Source: Hydrangea macrophylla (Eukaryota; Streptophyta; Magnoliopsida; Cornales; Hydrangeaceae). From it: DNA of 64,000 nt. Location of the stretch: assembly GCA_033977485.1 (NCBI GenBank), contig CM066989.1:33953095-34017094 (forward strand), written 5' to 3'. Made by a program: the position numbers and the translations under genes. Positions 45,201-57,542 of the stretch are shown in pieces. How positions within the stretch are numbered: position 1 is the first letter of the stretch; every line of letters begins with the position of its first letter. The notes beneath the pieces are model-generated. The model was not told where the DNA came from and did no database searches. It saw nothing but the letters and a program-made list of their open reading frames with translations.

Positions 45201-48200
45201 TTTTCAAAACTCGCAAACAAAACCTTAGGGAAGTAGGGCACTCCTTATATGGAGAAACCAAAATATACTGCCACCAGCTAGTGTTCCCACAGACCATGTA
45301 AACTACAACAAACCGATTCACATTCATGTGAATTCCAAGCAGCCCTTACATGTTCAAGATTATCTGTGCTCTACTGATAAGCAAAAGAGGCTTCTAAACA
45401 AATACATCATCTTCGACACACTTTACATGCAAGTACTTAAGGCAATGTGCAGAGATCGTAATAAATTTTTTTAAGAGGAAAACTTGATGCTCCTTTTACT
45501 TTTTACATCATTAACAATTTTTCATAAAATTTATAGTCTTACACTTCTAAAACTATACCTTCTCAAAAACCGTATATGCCATCCTAGTGTGCACCTTTTG
45601 CCATGCTCGCTTCAACTTATTTACAGTTCAATCTTCTATAGATTGAATTGCATAGACATGTGGAATTTCTTTCATTTTCCTTTTACTCATCATTTCTTCT
45701 CTTTCTTTCTTTTTTCCGTCCGGGTAAATATTAGTCATGTTGATATTCTTTTTTTTTGGGAAAAAGTCATGTTGATATTCAGTCTCTACAAAACTTTTGA
45801 CGCACCTTTTCAGTTGTTTGAAGGTGGCATTATAACTGAATATGTCCATAATGTTTCTATGAATAGCAAATACAAGCTCAAAATGTCTTACCAGTAGACC
45901 GCCCTGTGCAAGAGCTGTGGTGATGGGGCGCCTCCACGCACGGCGAATATCGCACAAGACAATGTTCTGGTTTGGTGTGAGACGCACATTCAAGTTATAT
46001 TTCTCGATGATTTCCCGTAGTGTCTTCTTCATTGCTCCCTTAACACGCCCATTATCAACATGTAGCCCACAGAATAAACCACCATCACCCTGTCAAGAAT
46101 ATTTAAACAATCACAAAAGGCAGTGAGAGAAGTGAAGTCCAAAGCAAAAAAGCGTTGCATCTAGACGATGATACCAATCAGGAGATAATGAAGGGCTTGT
46201 AACCCTCTTATGCAGTGATTAAAATGACTTGATAAGGCAAATGAAAGCAGAATTACTTGTAGTGATTAATTTGACTTGATAAGGCAAATGAAAGCAGAAT
46301 TACTGACCTGCCTTTCATCGTTTAGAATTATTTTTTTACCATATCCAAAGAAGCATTTCAACAATTCTCTCTTTATATTTTTTGTCTACATGGGTTGGTG
46401 GCATCAGCTTATGTTGGTAGTGTGCAGTGGTGGTTGTAGTGGGTACAAATGCAGTAATGGTGACTTGAAGGAGAAACAATGTGAGAAGAAGAAAGAAAAG
46501 GAAGAAAATGCAAGAAGTGGTTAGGCCAAAACTGAAATTCTAAGTTTAAACTTAGTACAATTTTTCTCGCCAGAAAAAGTTCGAAATTCGGTTAGTTTCG
46601 ATAGAAAATTTGACGTTGTCACTTTAGTAGTCACAACAAGGGCTAAAGTGTTAACTTCGAAGTACATAGTGTTATGTGAAAGTGGCTAACCACATGAAGG
46701 TAAAGTGTATATAACCCAAAATTGATTATGTAAACATTTTTAATGAGCCCTGCAACTTAAAACATCAAGGAATGAATACAATATTCAATACAGAACCAAG
46801 TTAACTAACCTGCTCATGCCATCCCAAATAACTCTTGAACTCCCACTCTGGTAACTCATGACAAGGCTCAAATTTCCTTCCATAGTACTGTTCAACTACA
46901 GTTTTAAACTTTTCAATCCCCCATGAGCTGATCAAATATTTCATTCTACTGTACTTCCGGTCATCTCTTCTTCCGTTTTCTCGTTGTGTAACAACAATAG
47001 CTTTTACTGCATACAGTATATCCGCTTTGGGCACATATCCCAATGGTTCTGCCAGACGGGCAAACGTGGTTTCTACCCTATGTGATCTTCCCATACCACC
47101 ACCAACCTGCAACAGAAATAAGAAGTGGATTACACTTCTACCCCCGCATCAATAAAGAAGTGTACGTTATAATATAAGGATCAGTCAGTGGCATACCCTA
47201 AGGTTTGCTTTAATATCAGTTAGCCCCAAACTTTAGACATAATATATTACCTCCCTTACTTTACGGATTTTTTTTTTTTTTTTTTTTCAATTCAATCTAA
47301 TAGCAATATAATTCTCCCAAAAAGGGCTATAATATCCTAATAGTTTAAACAAAACTTAAAGACCGATATTCCCTCATGTCATTACTTTCAATTGCATATG
47401 GACCAAATACTAAATTTTTATTATAAATTTGCCAAATTTTTGGGGAATAATATAGAAATTTTTGGGATGGGACGTTATATAGCTGGTGGATTGAAATGCA
47501 AGCCAAGTACAAAAAGTAAGGGAGGTAAGTGATATTATGTCTAAAGTTGGACTGATATTAAAGCAAACCTTAGGGAAGGTCCCTGACGTTTACCCTTAAC
47601 ATAACAAATGGCATCTTACATAAATGTTGAAACCCTGAGGTTCCCCATGATCATCAGAAACCACAACAATACCAATATCATTTGTGAACATATCCACCGA
47701 ATTGTCTGTTGGCACGGTAACTGCAACTTTGAACTTCCTTGGCAAGAATTGGGTTCCATATATAGGCTCATGCGAATCAGGGAAGTTCGTTCCATGAGAA
47801 TTATCATTCCGAGCCTTCACTACTTCAGGAGGTTCAGCTGACATAATTCTCTCTCCATCCACCCACATATCATAATAAAAACCTGATTGAGGGGTCAGAA
47901 GTGCAGCAATATTATCCGCGGTTTCCTGGGCAAAAAGGTAATCTTTTCGCACAAGTGGAGCAGCTGGAGCAAGAACGTTTCTGTTAAGGTCACCGCACGC
48001 ACCAAGAGTGGAACCCATGCTTCTAATAATAGTATCCATGACTGTCTTAAGGTCCTTCTTCACAACGCCGTGGAGCTGAAATGTTTGTCTGGTGGTTAAG
48101 CGAAGAGTTCCGATTCCGAACTGGTCAGCAAGATCATCCATGGCTAGGTACAGTTTGTTAGAAACCTTTCCACAAGGGTTTTTGGTACGAAGCATAAATG

Positions 48201-49544
48201 AGTAAGATTTTGGACCACGTTCATCTCTGTTGTACTGTTGATAGCTTCCATGGAACTTGATCAACTGTGTAGCAGCCTCATTTATATTTGGGGCATCTGT
48301 TAACAACTCTTCATTTAGAGGGTATCTTATGTAGTTACTCTGCTCTTTAAATATTTCAACCTTGCTACGCTTAGTCTCCGAGGAAGTGTTTGGCTTCACC
48401 GGCTGCAAAGAAAATTGTAGAACGTATATTCAAATTTAAATCATGTTAAAAATCAATCCAGCATATCAAGATTGAAATTTCACCATTTTTCCTATTCTAA
48501 TTGTAAAGAAAGCCCTATCTCCAGAATTTTACCATTATGTAAAGGATCAAACAAAAGTTCAAAAATATAAATAAACGAAAGAAAGTCAACTGACTAATTT
48601 AACAGTTGTTATAGTCACTGTGGTAGCCAAACAATGATTCTATTTGGAAAGTCAAGATTAACTACAATATATAAAAGATTAGAGCTAACGATTATATATA
48701 CATATCATGACGCAATTAGAGCCTTTTACAAAGAATACAAAAGAACCTCTCAAAGAGCACCAATTTAGTCCTATGTCCTCTATTTTTCTTCCCTCTCACA
48801 CACTTCTAACTGAGAAAATACACCGAACTTCTGAATAGCATAAGTAGCGACCACGTTGGGTAAACATTGAGACCTCCTCTTATAACATTTCACAAATTTG
48901 ACCTTTCATCTTCTTTTCCTTCTCTCTTTATAACTCATACTTGAAACTTGTCAAAGCCTCTCCAATTAACAAGCGGCTGTTAGTACTTATGCATAATAAA
49001 TATTTATTGAACTAAATACCACATCTTCATAAAAGCATCTGCTTTAGATTTGCCCCAAAATATGGAAGAGAGGTCCAAAACAAAAACCTACAACTTTGTT
49101 TTGGTTTCCAATTTGTCTAATCGCTTTTTTTTTTAAGCTGACAAAAAAAAAAAAAAAAACCCAGAATAGGAGGAGACTTAAAAGCGACATATGCATTTAA
49201 GCTGATTGTAATTAACCAAAACAATTTGGTTAATCCATACGTACACTGAATTATGATAATAACATTGCATTTCATTCATTCACAATTAAATTAAATTAAA
49301 ATTGAGAATAGATTAAAAAAAAAAACAACAACAACAACAACAACAACATCGATAGGTAAGTGAAGATATATACCGTTGAAACGGCTCTGATGATTGAAAG
49401 ATTGAAAGATGAGACAGAGAACATATGTATGCGTTTGTTCAAGAGAAGCGAATGAGGAGAAGACTTGAAGCCATGAAACCTCTGAATTTGGAATTTGGGG
49501 TCCTTTGTAATCGCTGTGTTCGCAGCTCCTATCGACGTCGTCAT
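42247..49544 (-). CDS. SIR: Ferredoxin-sulfite reductase, plastidic, 8 exons, 688 aa
   Basis: This enzyme reduces sulfite to sulfide with six electrons from ferredoxin in plastids. Exons (high to low): 49544-49374, 48402-47620, 47106-46810, 46089-45892, 44722-44588, 44142-44026, 43365-43207, 42453-42247. All introns are GT-AG and phase 0. Residues 1-57 form a Ser/Ala/Arg-rich transit peptide ending IRAVST. Then come the first nitrite/sulfite reductase repeat with [13 protein letters not shown] (about 157-169) and RNVLAP, and the second repeat from 418. The four [4Fe-4S]-siroheme cysteines are present: C498 and C504 (CPALPLC), C544 and C548 (CPNGC). The C-terminal tail [10 protein letters not shown] is retained. 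The length is close to other eudicot enzymes (about 690). The ATG at 49544 is preferred because an in-frame extension has no earlier ATG. Coding is intact and assignment to SIR, not nitrite reductase, rests on the overall match recalled from the family. Confidence 0.96.
42735..43110. repeat. CCACCA-rich repeat and TE-like end in SIR intron 7
   Basis: Imperfect AGATCCACCACC and CTCCACCAGCC units (42740-42960) are followed by AACCGAAACCGAC-type repeats and end in CAATGAACACCCCT. The ending resembles the terminus of hAT-like non-autonomous elements (AGGGGTGTTCATTGG), but I did not find the matching other end. A Gly/Val-rich open frame on the minus strand is a by-product. Confidence 0.6.
46227..46305. 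repeat. Direct duplication in SIR intron 3
   Basis: GACTTGATAAGGCAAATGAA and the following GCAGAATTACT occur twice, about 46 bp apart. It is a small tandem duplication without effect on splice sites. Confidence 0.85.
47190..47583. mobile_element. MITE with 70-bp inverted repeats in SIR intron 2
   Basis: CCCTAAGGTTTGCTTTAATA (47197) through CCTCCCTTACTTT is mirrored at 47515-47576 by AAGTAAGGGAGGTAA through CAAACCTTAGGG. A T19 tract lies near 47270. The element makes up most of intron 2 (47107-47619) and stops about 37 bp before its donor site. The TSD is not clear. Confidence 0.85.
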
Positions 49545-49843
49545 CTCCGTGGTCTGCAAGGAGATGGAGGATTAAAAACCCGAGAAAATCTAGATCTTGG
49601 GTTTTTCTCGAGAGAGAGAGAGAGAGAGAGAGAAACAGAGAGAGATGCTGCGCCAAGAGAGAAACAGAGAGAGATGCTGCGCCAAGTGCAGAGCGAGAGG
49701 GGAGAGAGAGCCGGAGTGAGTGAGATATCAGTAATTGGGTGGCGATGCAGAAGCCAAACTAGGGACGGCTCTAGCGACGGCTCTAGCGAACATGGGAGTA
49801 GTTTTTCTAAACTTTCAAAAAAGTAGTGTCTATGTGGTGCTCT
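49545..49843 (-). promoter_or_regulatory. SIR 5' UTR and proximal promoter region
   Basis: Upstream of the ATG the minus strand has a (CT)n tract (plus-strand GA at 49609-49633), then two tandem copies of a 28-29 bp unit containing GAGATGCTGCGCCAAG (49629-49655, 49657-49684). CT-rich leaders are common in plant 5' UTRs. I see no convincing TATA box, and the transcription start is unknown. The upstream limit is the hAT MITE. Confidence 0.5.
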
Positions 49844-50516
49844 TTGGGGTGTCATTTGGAACGGAATTTCCGATTCCGACCAATTTTGAGCCGAAAAATT
49901 CTGATTTTGAAAGAAAAATTTGTATTCCGAATTTCGAAATTCCGAATTCCGAAAATTCCGAAAAAAATTGGAACGGAATTGGAATTGTTTTTAGAATTCT
50001 GAAAATTCCGAATTTCCGATCCGAAAATTCCGAAAATATTCTGAAAGAATTCCGAATAGAATTTCCAAAAATATTCTGATAATATTCTGCGTTCTTATAT
50101 TATACAATGTAAATATGTAATACATATATACTATGTAACCATGTTTGATATTTTTTTAGGTGTTGATATTATGGACTTAATGTGTTTTAAGTGTTAGTTG
50201 TTGCTTTAAAATATATATATATATATGTGTTGTATTTTATGTTAGAAATTTCTAATAGCTGTGTGGATTATTTTTATTGTGTAGGCAGTGGTTGGAAAAT
50301 TCCGAAATATTCCGAAAAATTCCGAAAATATCCGAAAATTTCTGATTCCGAAAATTTCCGAAGATTCCGAAAATTCCGAAAATTCGGAATCGGAAATGCT
50401 TTTTAGAATTCCGAAATTTTGGAATGGAATTCGGAAAGCATAAGTAGATTCCGAAAATTTTGGAATTTTTTCCGAAATAGCCTATTCCGTTCCGTTCCGT
50501 TCGAATGACACCCCTA
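49844..50516. mobile_element. hAT-type MITE, 673 bp, TSD GGTGCTCT
   Basis: The ends TTGGGGTGTCATTTGGAACGG and, inverted, TAGGGGTGTCATTCGAACGG are flanked by GGTGCTCT at 49836-49843 and 50517-50524. The 8-bp TSD and TAGGGGTGTCA end fit the hAT superfamily. The interior is filled with TTCCGAAAA units in both halves, so almost the whole element is self-similar. No transposase is encoded. Confidence 0.93.
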
Positions 50517-51005
50517 GGTGCTCTATACTTAATACTCGGTATGCAGTGTCACTGTGTCACAGAATTATTAGGACATTTAAATTTTTTATAATAAATTTCA
50601 TTATTCGTGTAGCGTGCTACTATTGAATATGGGATACCAAGTGATATGCCACATGTCACCTGAGGATTGTCACCACGTGCCTAACAATAAACTTCTTTAA
50701 AACAACATGTACTCCCAGTCTCACGGTCTTTTTTTACACTTGCTGCATAGGCTGAAGCCGCGTGAGCTTGTGTTTTCCAAGTGGAGTACTCTGCTATTGC
50801 TTCCCAAATTTTGTTTGCTAAATTTGTTCCCAACTCATATTGCTCTGTATTCGTGCGATCACTTTTTTTTTATTATTATAATTTTTTTTTTTTTTTTTTG
50901 TCAGAGTGAGCCATTTCAACATATTCTAACAAAATTTAAGTAGGTCTAATGTATATGCACCGAAAAAGTACACACGCCCGTCGGTTCCCACAGACGGTGT
51001 CAAAC
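50517..51005. other. Spacer and Tat internal end
   Basis: It holds a partial MITE end (TATTGCTTCCCAAATTTTG, 50796), T-rich tracts at 50868-50899, and at 50978-51005 a Tat-type PBS region read on the minus strand (TTTGACACCGTCTGTGGGAA). No gene is seen. Confidence 0.5.
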
Positions 51006-53792
51006 TGATGATGCCAAAATTTGGTAAGAGGAAGTCAAAGGAGATTTGAGTGTGGTTCGGCCCTGTAAATTAGGAGACCTACGTCCACGTGTGTGTCGGA
51101 GCACTTGTACTAACAAATCACCGACAGCCTAGGGTAAACCAACAAGGTGGATGGAACTACCAGAAATCGGTCGGGTATATGCGTATGAATATTGTATGAC
51201 TGCTATTATGTATCTCTAAAATGCGATCCCCCTTGAAGAGGGTGAGTGGGCTCTTTTATAGACGCAAGAGATCTTGTAATAACCTGCATTTTTCTTGCAT
51301 TGTCATATTTAAAATTATATATATTTTGTCTGCTTTTATCCTTATGTGAAAAATTTATTTCTTGACTAATCTCATAATTGAAATTACTTTTGGGGTCAAA
51401 ATGCAATTTTCATAAAAACTGGCAATACCTGTGTTAAATTTCAAATCTATATTTCAAAACGGTGGAGTTATTTCTTTTAAAACTCAAACTGTATTTTTAT
51501 AAAATCAGAAAACTATTTCTAACATTAAAATGAATTTTCTGTATTTTTGTGATAAACACCGTGTCACGAAAATACCAGTTTAGGTTTAAAACTGTCCGCG
51601 CAGTGTTAAACTTCCACAGAATTTTGGGAGTAACTGATTGGACAAATTTCTTTATACCCAATTATTATTGCTGAAGTTTTCCCTTAGGCCTTGTTTGGCA
51701 AATACTTGTAGTATGTGTGTTGTCCTAATGCCATAAGCTTGATTCCCAAACACACCTTGACCCACACCAACTCCACCTACCCTTTCAATTATCAATGGAG
51801 CATTATGAATTGCAAGTGTATATTTACACATCATTGCTGCACTTTCTTTGTAATTAGTGGAGATTAATGGAGAATGAGTGGGATGTTAGGCAAATGTTTT
51901 CTAAGTGGGAGTTTGATTATTTATACACCCAACCACACTACACATTCTATACTCCTAACATAGAGAGCTTGAGAGAGTCACATAGAGAGATAATAATTTC
52001 AGAATTTGAAGAGCTCAATCCTCCATAGCCAAGCTTGAAATTGGAGATTCTTAATTCTTGTATTTCTTTCTCAACAACTTCTTCAATCTACATCACGGTG
52101 AGTATTACTAACTCACTCCAAATGTAACTCATTCCTTATTTACTGATTTAGGTAGTTAATTTTAACAGTAGCAGAATTTTGTTTTCAGATTTTTGTTAGG
52201 AAAACGAAGGAAATTTAAGATTCTGTCCGCGTTATCCCAAGAAAAACTCGATTCTGCACACTTTTCGTCTAATGCAATTTTCTCAGATTCTGCACCGTTT
52301 GGACAGAAAACGAGGATTACAGTAGCAGTTTTTAGAATGCTATTAGTTATGTTTAAAATGATTAAGGCAATGAATTACGAATTTTCAATCCCCGTACGCG
52401 TATTATTTCTATAATTCTGTGAATTCCTTTATGTTTAAAGTTTGATGACATTCATGTGGAGTCAGTTGTACATGCATGGTGAGTGTTGGTAGTGTGTAAA
52501 AGAGTAATGGTAGGGTGGAAAAGAGTAATGATAGTGTGGAAAGAGTATGAGTTTGAGTTGTGGTTGTGGTTGTGGTTGTGGTTGTGGTTGTGGTTGTGGT
52601 TGTAGTTGAAAATGTGGAAGAGGGTGTCTTTGAAATGCGAAGGTGGCAAATATGGACACTCCCTGACGCCCATGGAAGCGTTAAAGTGTGTGACGCCGAA
52701 CTTGGACACTCACTGGCACCCATGGAAGTGCTAAAGTGTGGCCTACGGACACTCCCTGATAACTCGAGTCTGGATACTGTGTGAGGGGTTGCCCCGGTAT
52801 TTGCATGGCGGTTAGGGTATTCAAAGTGTGAGGCAATGGACACTCCCTGGTACCCCGGACCAAAGTGTGAGGCAAACTGGACACTCCCTGGCGCCCCGTT
52901 GCTAAAGTGTGGCTATCTTAGTGTTTCAAAGATACCAGGAGTAGGATAGAGGGTTGTTGGGTTTTGTTGAGAGAAAAGAGTCGGTCAGATGAGATGGTGC
53001 ATCGTTCTCATACACGGTCACATATCTGTGAATTTATCTTTTAAATAATGTTGTGGTTATTTTCTAAATGAGCTCTTTATCTTAAATATAAACTTGTGGT
53101 TTTTAAATGGAAATGGGAAAAAGGTAAATGAGTATGTTTTACATTCAAAGCTATGTTTTTAATACTCACCAGCTTCTTGAAGCTGACGGCGTTGATGCGT
53201 CCTGGACATTCGTGTTCAGGCTTTGCAGGTTATAATCAAGAAGAACCTTATGACTATGCTAGTTGAGATCAACTGCTGAGAAGAGAATTTACTTTTACAT
53301 GCTTTATGTTTATGTGATTTGGTTTTGTAATAAGGATGACTGTAATAGACTTTAAGTTATTGTTTTATTTCAAGGCGGTCTGTGCCTTAGTTAACCCCGT
53401 ACCATAGGATGTAATAAGTTAGAAAAATTTTTATAAGCCCTGATTGCCCTACTCTGATTAATGGTTTTATGTTTGGGACGGAATCGATCCTTCAAACTGT
53501 CGCGACCTACGGGTCCATAAAGGAAATTAAACGCTTTCCATATTTATGCTACGTCGGGGCGTGACAGATCTACTCTTACAAGGTAAGTGGCTTGATTAGG
53601 CAGTCTAGTCTAATTGCAATTGATTAGCATAAATAGTGGGAGTTTCCTAAGCAGATTAGGAAACTATCTCTTCTTTCCATTAGTCTTCTAGCTGAGATAG
53701 GCAACTGTCTGAAACCTTTTGGGTTACGTCCTGCGACGTGGTCAGCCTGTTACCGACGCGAGGTGGGCCCGCATAATTTAACCGACCAGTTA
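51006..53792 (-). mobile_element. Tat 5' LTR split by a solo LTR
   Basis: TGATGATGCCAAAATTTGG at 51006 and ACCTACGTCCACGTGTGTGTC at 51070 match the LTRs at 36248 and 39438. The LTR continues after the solo LTR at 53567-53792 and is then cut by the chimeric element. The PBS side faces left, so the internal region, now lost, read towards the sulfite reductase gene. Confidence 0.75.
51275..53566 (+). mobile_element. Solo chromoviral LTR, 2292 bp, TSD GATCT
   Basis: It runs from TGTAATAACCTGC to GGGGCGTGACA with GATCT at 51270-51274 and 53567-53571. It is the same family as the LTRs of the chimeric element, in opposite orientation. It contains a (GTGGTT)n tract (52557-52608) and the ACACTCCCTGG array (52650-52915), and lacks the 211-bp duplication of those LTRs. 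Confidence 0.95.
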
Positions 53793-56358
53793 TGTCACGC
53801 CCCGACGTAGCATAAATATGGAAAGCATTTAATTTCCTTTATGGACCCGTAGGTCGCGACAGTTTGAAGGATCGATTCCGTCCCAAACGTCGAACAACAT
53901 AAAACCATTAATCAGAGTAGAGCAATCAGGGCTTATAAAATTTTTCTAACTTATTACATCTTATGGTACGGGGTTAACTAAGGCACAGACCGCCTTGAAA
54001 TAAGACAATAACTTAAAGTCTATTACAGTCATCCTTATTACAAAACTAATCATAACTTAGAGCACATAAACTTAAAGCATATAAAAGTAACATCTCTTCT
54101 CAGCAACTGATCTCAATTAGCATAATCATACGGTTCATCCTGATTATTACCTGCAAAGCCTGGACACGAATGTCCAGGACGCATCAACGCCGTCAGCTTC
54201 AAGAAGCTGGTGAGTATTAAAAACATAGCTTTGAATGTAAAAACATGCCCATTTACCTTTTTCCCATTTCCATTTAAATACCACAAGTTTATATTTATGA
54301 TAAAGAGCTTGTTAGAAAAACAACCACAACAATAATTAAAAGATAAATTCACACATATGTGACCGTGTATGAGAACAATGCACCATCTCATCTAACCGAC
54401 TCTTTTCTCTCGACAAAACCCAACAACCCTCTATCCTACTCCTGGTATCTTTGAAATACTAAGATAGCCACACTTTAGCAACGGGGCGCCAGGGAGTGTC
54501 CAGTTTGCCTCACACTTTGGTCCGGGGTACCAGGGAGTGTCCAATGCCTCACACTTTGAATACCCTAACCGCCATGCAAATACCGGGGCAACCCCCACAC
54601 AGGTATCCAGACTCGAGTCATTCAGGGAGTGTCTATAGGCCACACTTTAGCACTTCCATGGGTGCCAGTGAGTGTCCAAGTTCGGCTTCACACACTTTAA
54701 CGCTTCCATGGGCGTCAGGGAGTGTCCATTTTTGCCACCTTCGCATTTCAAAGACACCCTCATCCTCTTTTTCAACTCCAACCACAATCACATCCACAAC
54801 CACAACCACAACCATAACCACAGCCACAATTACAACCACAACCACAACCACAACCACAACTCAAACTCATACTCTTTCCACACAATCATTACTCTTTTCC
54901 ACACTATCATTACTCTTTTACACACTACCAACACTCACCATGCATGTACAACTGACTCCACATGAATGTCATCAAACTTTAAACATAAAGGAATTCACAG
55001 AATTAAAGAAACAATACGCATACGGGGATTGAAAATTCGTAATTCATTGCCTTAATCATTTTAAACATAACTAATAGCATTCTAAAAACTGCTACTGAAA
55101 TCCTCGTTTTCTGTCCAAACGGTGCAGAATCTGAGAAAATTGCATTAGAAGAAAAGTGTGCAGAATCGAGTTTTGCTTGGGACAGCGCGGGCAGAACCTT
55201 AAATTTCATTCGTTTTCCTAACAAAAATCTGAAAACAAAATTCTGCTACTGTTAAAATTAAAAGAGAAAATATTAGATTGAATTTCTAATATACTTTTTC
55301 TGCTACTGTAATCCTCATTTTCTGCCCAAACGGTGCAAAATCTGAGAAAATTGCATTAGACGAAAAGTGTGCAGAATCGAGTTTTACTTGGGACAACGCG
55401 GGCAGAACCTTAAATTTCATTCGTTTTCCTAACAAAAATCTGAAAACAAAATTCTGCTACTGTTAAAATTAACTACCTAAATCAGTAAATAAGGAATGAG
55501 TTACATTTGGAGTGAGTTAGTAATACTCACCGTGATGTAGATTGAAGAAGTTGTTGAGAAAGAAATACAAGAATTAAGAATCTCCAATTTCAAGCTTGGC
55601 TATGGAGGATTGAGCTCTTCAAATTCTGAAATTATTATCTCTCTATGTGACTCTCTCAAACTCTCTATGTTAGGAGTGTAGAATGTGTAGTGTGGTTGGG
55701 TGTATAAATACTCAAACTCCCACTTAGAAAACATTTGCCTAACATCCCACTCATTCTCCATTAATCTCCACTAATTACAAAGAAAGTGCAACAATGATGT
55801 GTAAATATACACTTGCAATTCATAATGCTCCATTGATAATTGAAAGGGTAGGTGGAGTTGGTGTGGGTCAAGGTGTGTTTGGAAATCAAGCTTATGGCAT
55901 TAGGACAACACACATACTACAAGCATTTGCCAAACAAGGCCTAAGGGAAAACTTTAGCAATAATAATTGGGTATAAAGAAATTTGTCCAATCAGTTACTC
56001 CCAAAATTCTGTGGAAGTTTAACACTGCGCGGTCAGTTTTAAACCTAAACTAGTATTTTCGTGACACGGTGTTTATCACAAAAATACAGAAAATTCATTT
56101 TAATGTTAGAAATAGTTTTCTGATTTTATAAAAATACAGTTTGAGTTTTAAAAGAAATAATTCCACCGTTTTGAAATACAGATTTGAAATTTAACACAGG
56201 TATTGCCAGTTTTTATGAAAATTGCATTTTGACCCCAAAAGTAATTTCAATAATGAGATTAGTCAAGAAATAAATTTTTCACATAAGAATTTAAATAAAG
56301 GCAGACAATGTATATTTAATTTTAAATATGGCAATGCAAGAAAATGGGGGTTATTACA
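53793..56358 (-). repeat. 3' LTR of the chimeric element (2566 bp)
   Basis: On the plus strand it runs TGTCACGCCCCGACG to GGGGGTTATTACA. It contains the ACACTCCCTGG array (54478-54740), a (CACAAC)n tract (54779-54858) and a 211-bp tandem duplication (first copy from 55089, second from 55300). Differences from the right LTR include a 6-bp change in the (CACAAC)n tract and a few substitutions. The open frames across this LTR are low-complexity products. Confidence 0.92.
55089..55475. repeat. 211-bp tandem duplication inside the LTR
   Basis: CTGCTACTGAAATCCTCG at 55089 and CTGCTACTGTAATCCTC at 55300 start two nearly identical copies. The duplication is in both LTRs (62878 and 63089) but not in the solo LTR at 51275, so it arose in this lineage before insertion. 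Confidence 0.9.
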
Positions 56359-56600
56359 CCCTTCCTCCCTTAAACAGGATTTCGTCCCCGAAATCAAGAC
56401 TAACTAGTAAGAAACGTTATGACTCGTCTCAATATCGTCATAATTAACCACGTGCGAGGGGTCTCGTATGTACTTTCTTAGCATACTCACATGGAATACA
56501 TTGTGAACCCCAGACATCTATGGTGAAGTTGATAGGTCGAACGTTCCAAAGGCTTGTGGGGTATCAGACTGTTGGTATAGGGTTTAGAAACAATGCATGT
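56359..56600 (-). pseudogene. PPT and last codons of chromoviral pol
   Basis: On the minus strand TTTAAGGGAGGAAGGG (56374-56359) abuts the LTR. Before it, between about 56560 and 56400, sequence encoding VHNVFHVSMLRKY and IETSHNVS-like stretches matches the region just before the chromodomain in the element at 16300. The chromodomain itself is missing or frame-shifted. The homology ends near 56590. Confidence 0.75.
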
Positions 56601-56737
56601 ACTGGATGGATGGGAACAACACATATGATTGTTTGCTCATGTATTTACACGATCCTTGATCGGCACAGATGAGGGAAGAGTTGCGTTCAAGAAGGAGGAG
56701 TGAATAAGAAATGAGGGAGAGAGAGAATATTTATACC

Positions 56738-56765
56738 TTTTTTTTTTTTTTTTTTTTTTTTTTTT
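56738..56765 (-). repeat. Poly(A) tract 28 nt (sense of the element)
   Basis: T28 on the plus strand. On the minus strand it follows ACTCTCTTTC and precedes GGTATAAATATTC, which holds a TATAAATA. Confidence 0.97.
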
Positions 56766-57148
56766 GAAAGAGAGTAAAAGTTTTGAGAAAGTGGAGCAAC
56801 CTATTGATTTGGCAATGAGATGATTTGGACAATTGCGAATGCACTAGTGCTGTTTTGGATTTGGTAATATCAATGTTCGCAGTATGGATTTGCATGTGCT
56901 GCCATTGTATCGAATTAGGCCTAAATGAAGGATTAGGAATGATCAAGCATGTCATGTCAGCCTTTGAGCTAGTTTAAATTGATGATAGCAAACACAAGTG
57001 GATCGTGAAAGTGATGGGGATTAGAACCCTCTTTTTAGAAAGTGCACTTATGTTACTAACAAGAGATAGTATTTCCACAGCTGATTCTTGAACTGATAGC
57101 CCAATGTTTAGGGTACATTACATAAGAAGCGAAGATAGTGCTAAGGAG

Positions 57149-57150
<2 letters not shown>
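56766..57150 (-). other. Unidentified segment ending in poly(A)
   Basis: A 385-bp segment of ordinary base composition between two poly(A) tracts. It has no long open frame and no recognised homology. On the minus strand it begins CCCTCCTTAGCAC and ends ACTCTCTTTC before A28. It could be a captured 3' UTR or non-coding RNA. Confidence 0.55.

Positions 57151-57178
<28 letters not shown>
57151..57178 (-). repeat. Poly(A) tract 28 nt
   Basis: T28 on the plus strand. On the minus strand it follows TGTAACTTTTCATATCT, which looks like a plant 3' UTR end. Confidence 0.97.
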
Positions 57179-57181
<3 letters not shown>

Positions 57182-57542
57182 TATGAAAAGTTACAATGAT
57201 ACAAATGTACATTTGGATTTTGCTGAGTGGGAACTGAGTCCTGCCAACGTGAGGCTTCCCTCCAGAGATCGAATGCTAACGACATCCTACACACTTTTCA
57301 GCAACCATATAGATCCTATAGTCCGTTCCACAGAACCCTGGGTTAATGTTCTTCAGGACTTACTTCTGAGGACAATACCGTCCTGGGATGCTTACCCTCC
57401 CAGTTGCCCTATAAAACAATACCCAATGATCCAAACTACATTAAGCTGGTGGAGGGACATGCATAGTAAGACATATGGGCTCAATCCCACGCACACTCGA
57501 CGAACAGGGACTACCTCGAATACGGACCATGATGTTCATTCC

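Noticed and set aside
49545..49559. Earlier start for sulfite reductase
   Set aside because: The codon at 49559 is TTG; the first ATG in frame is 49544 and gives the MTTS start typical of the family.
52409..52843. Thr-repeat and HN-repeat proteins, also at 54496-55032 and 62291-62821
   Set aside because: They are translations of (GTGGTT)n and the ACACTCCCTGG array inside LTRs.
54113..54391. 92-residue ORF found identically at 61908-62186
   Set aside because: It lies in both LTR copies, has no known domain, and is absent as a frame in the related solo LTR.
55794..55976. 60-residue ORF conserved in three LTR copies
   Set aside because: Identity follows from LTR identity; there is no domain or start context to support a gene.
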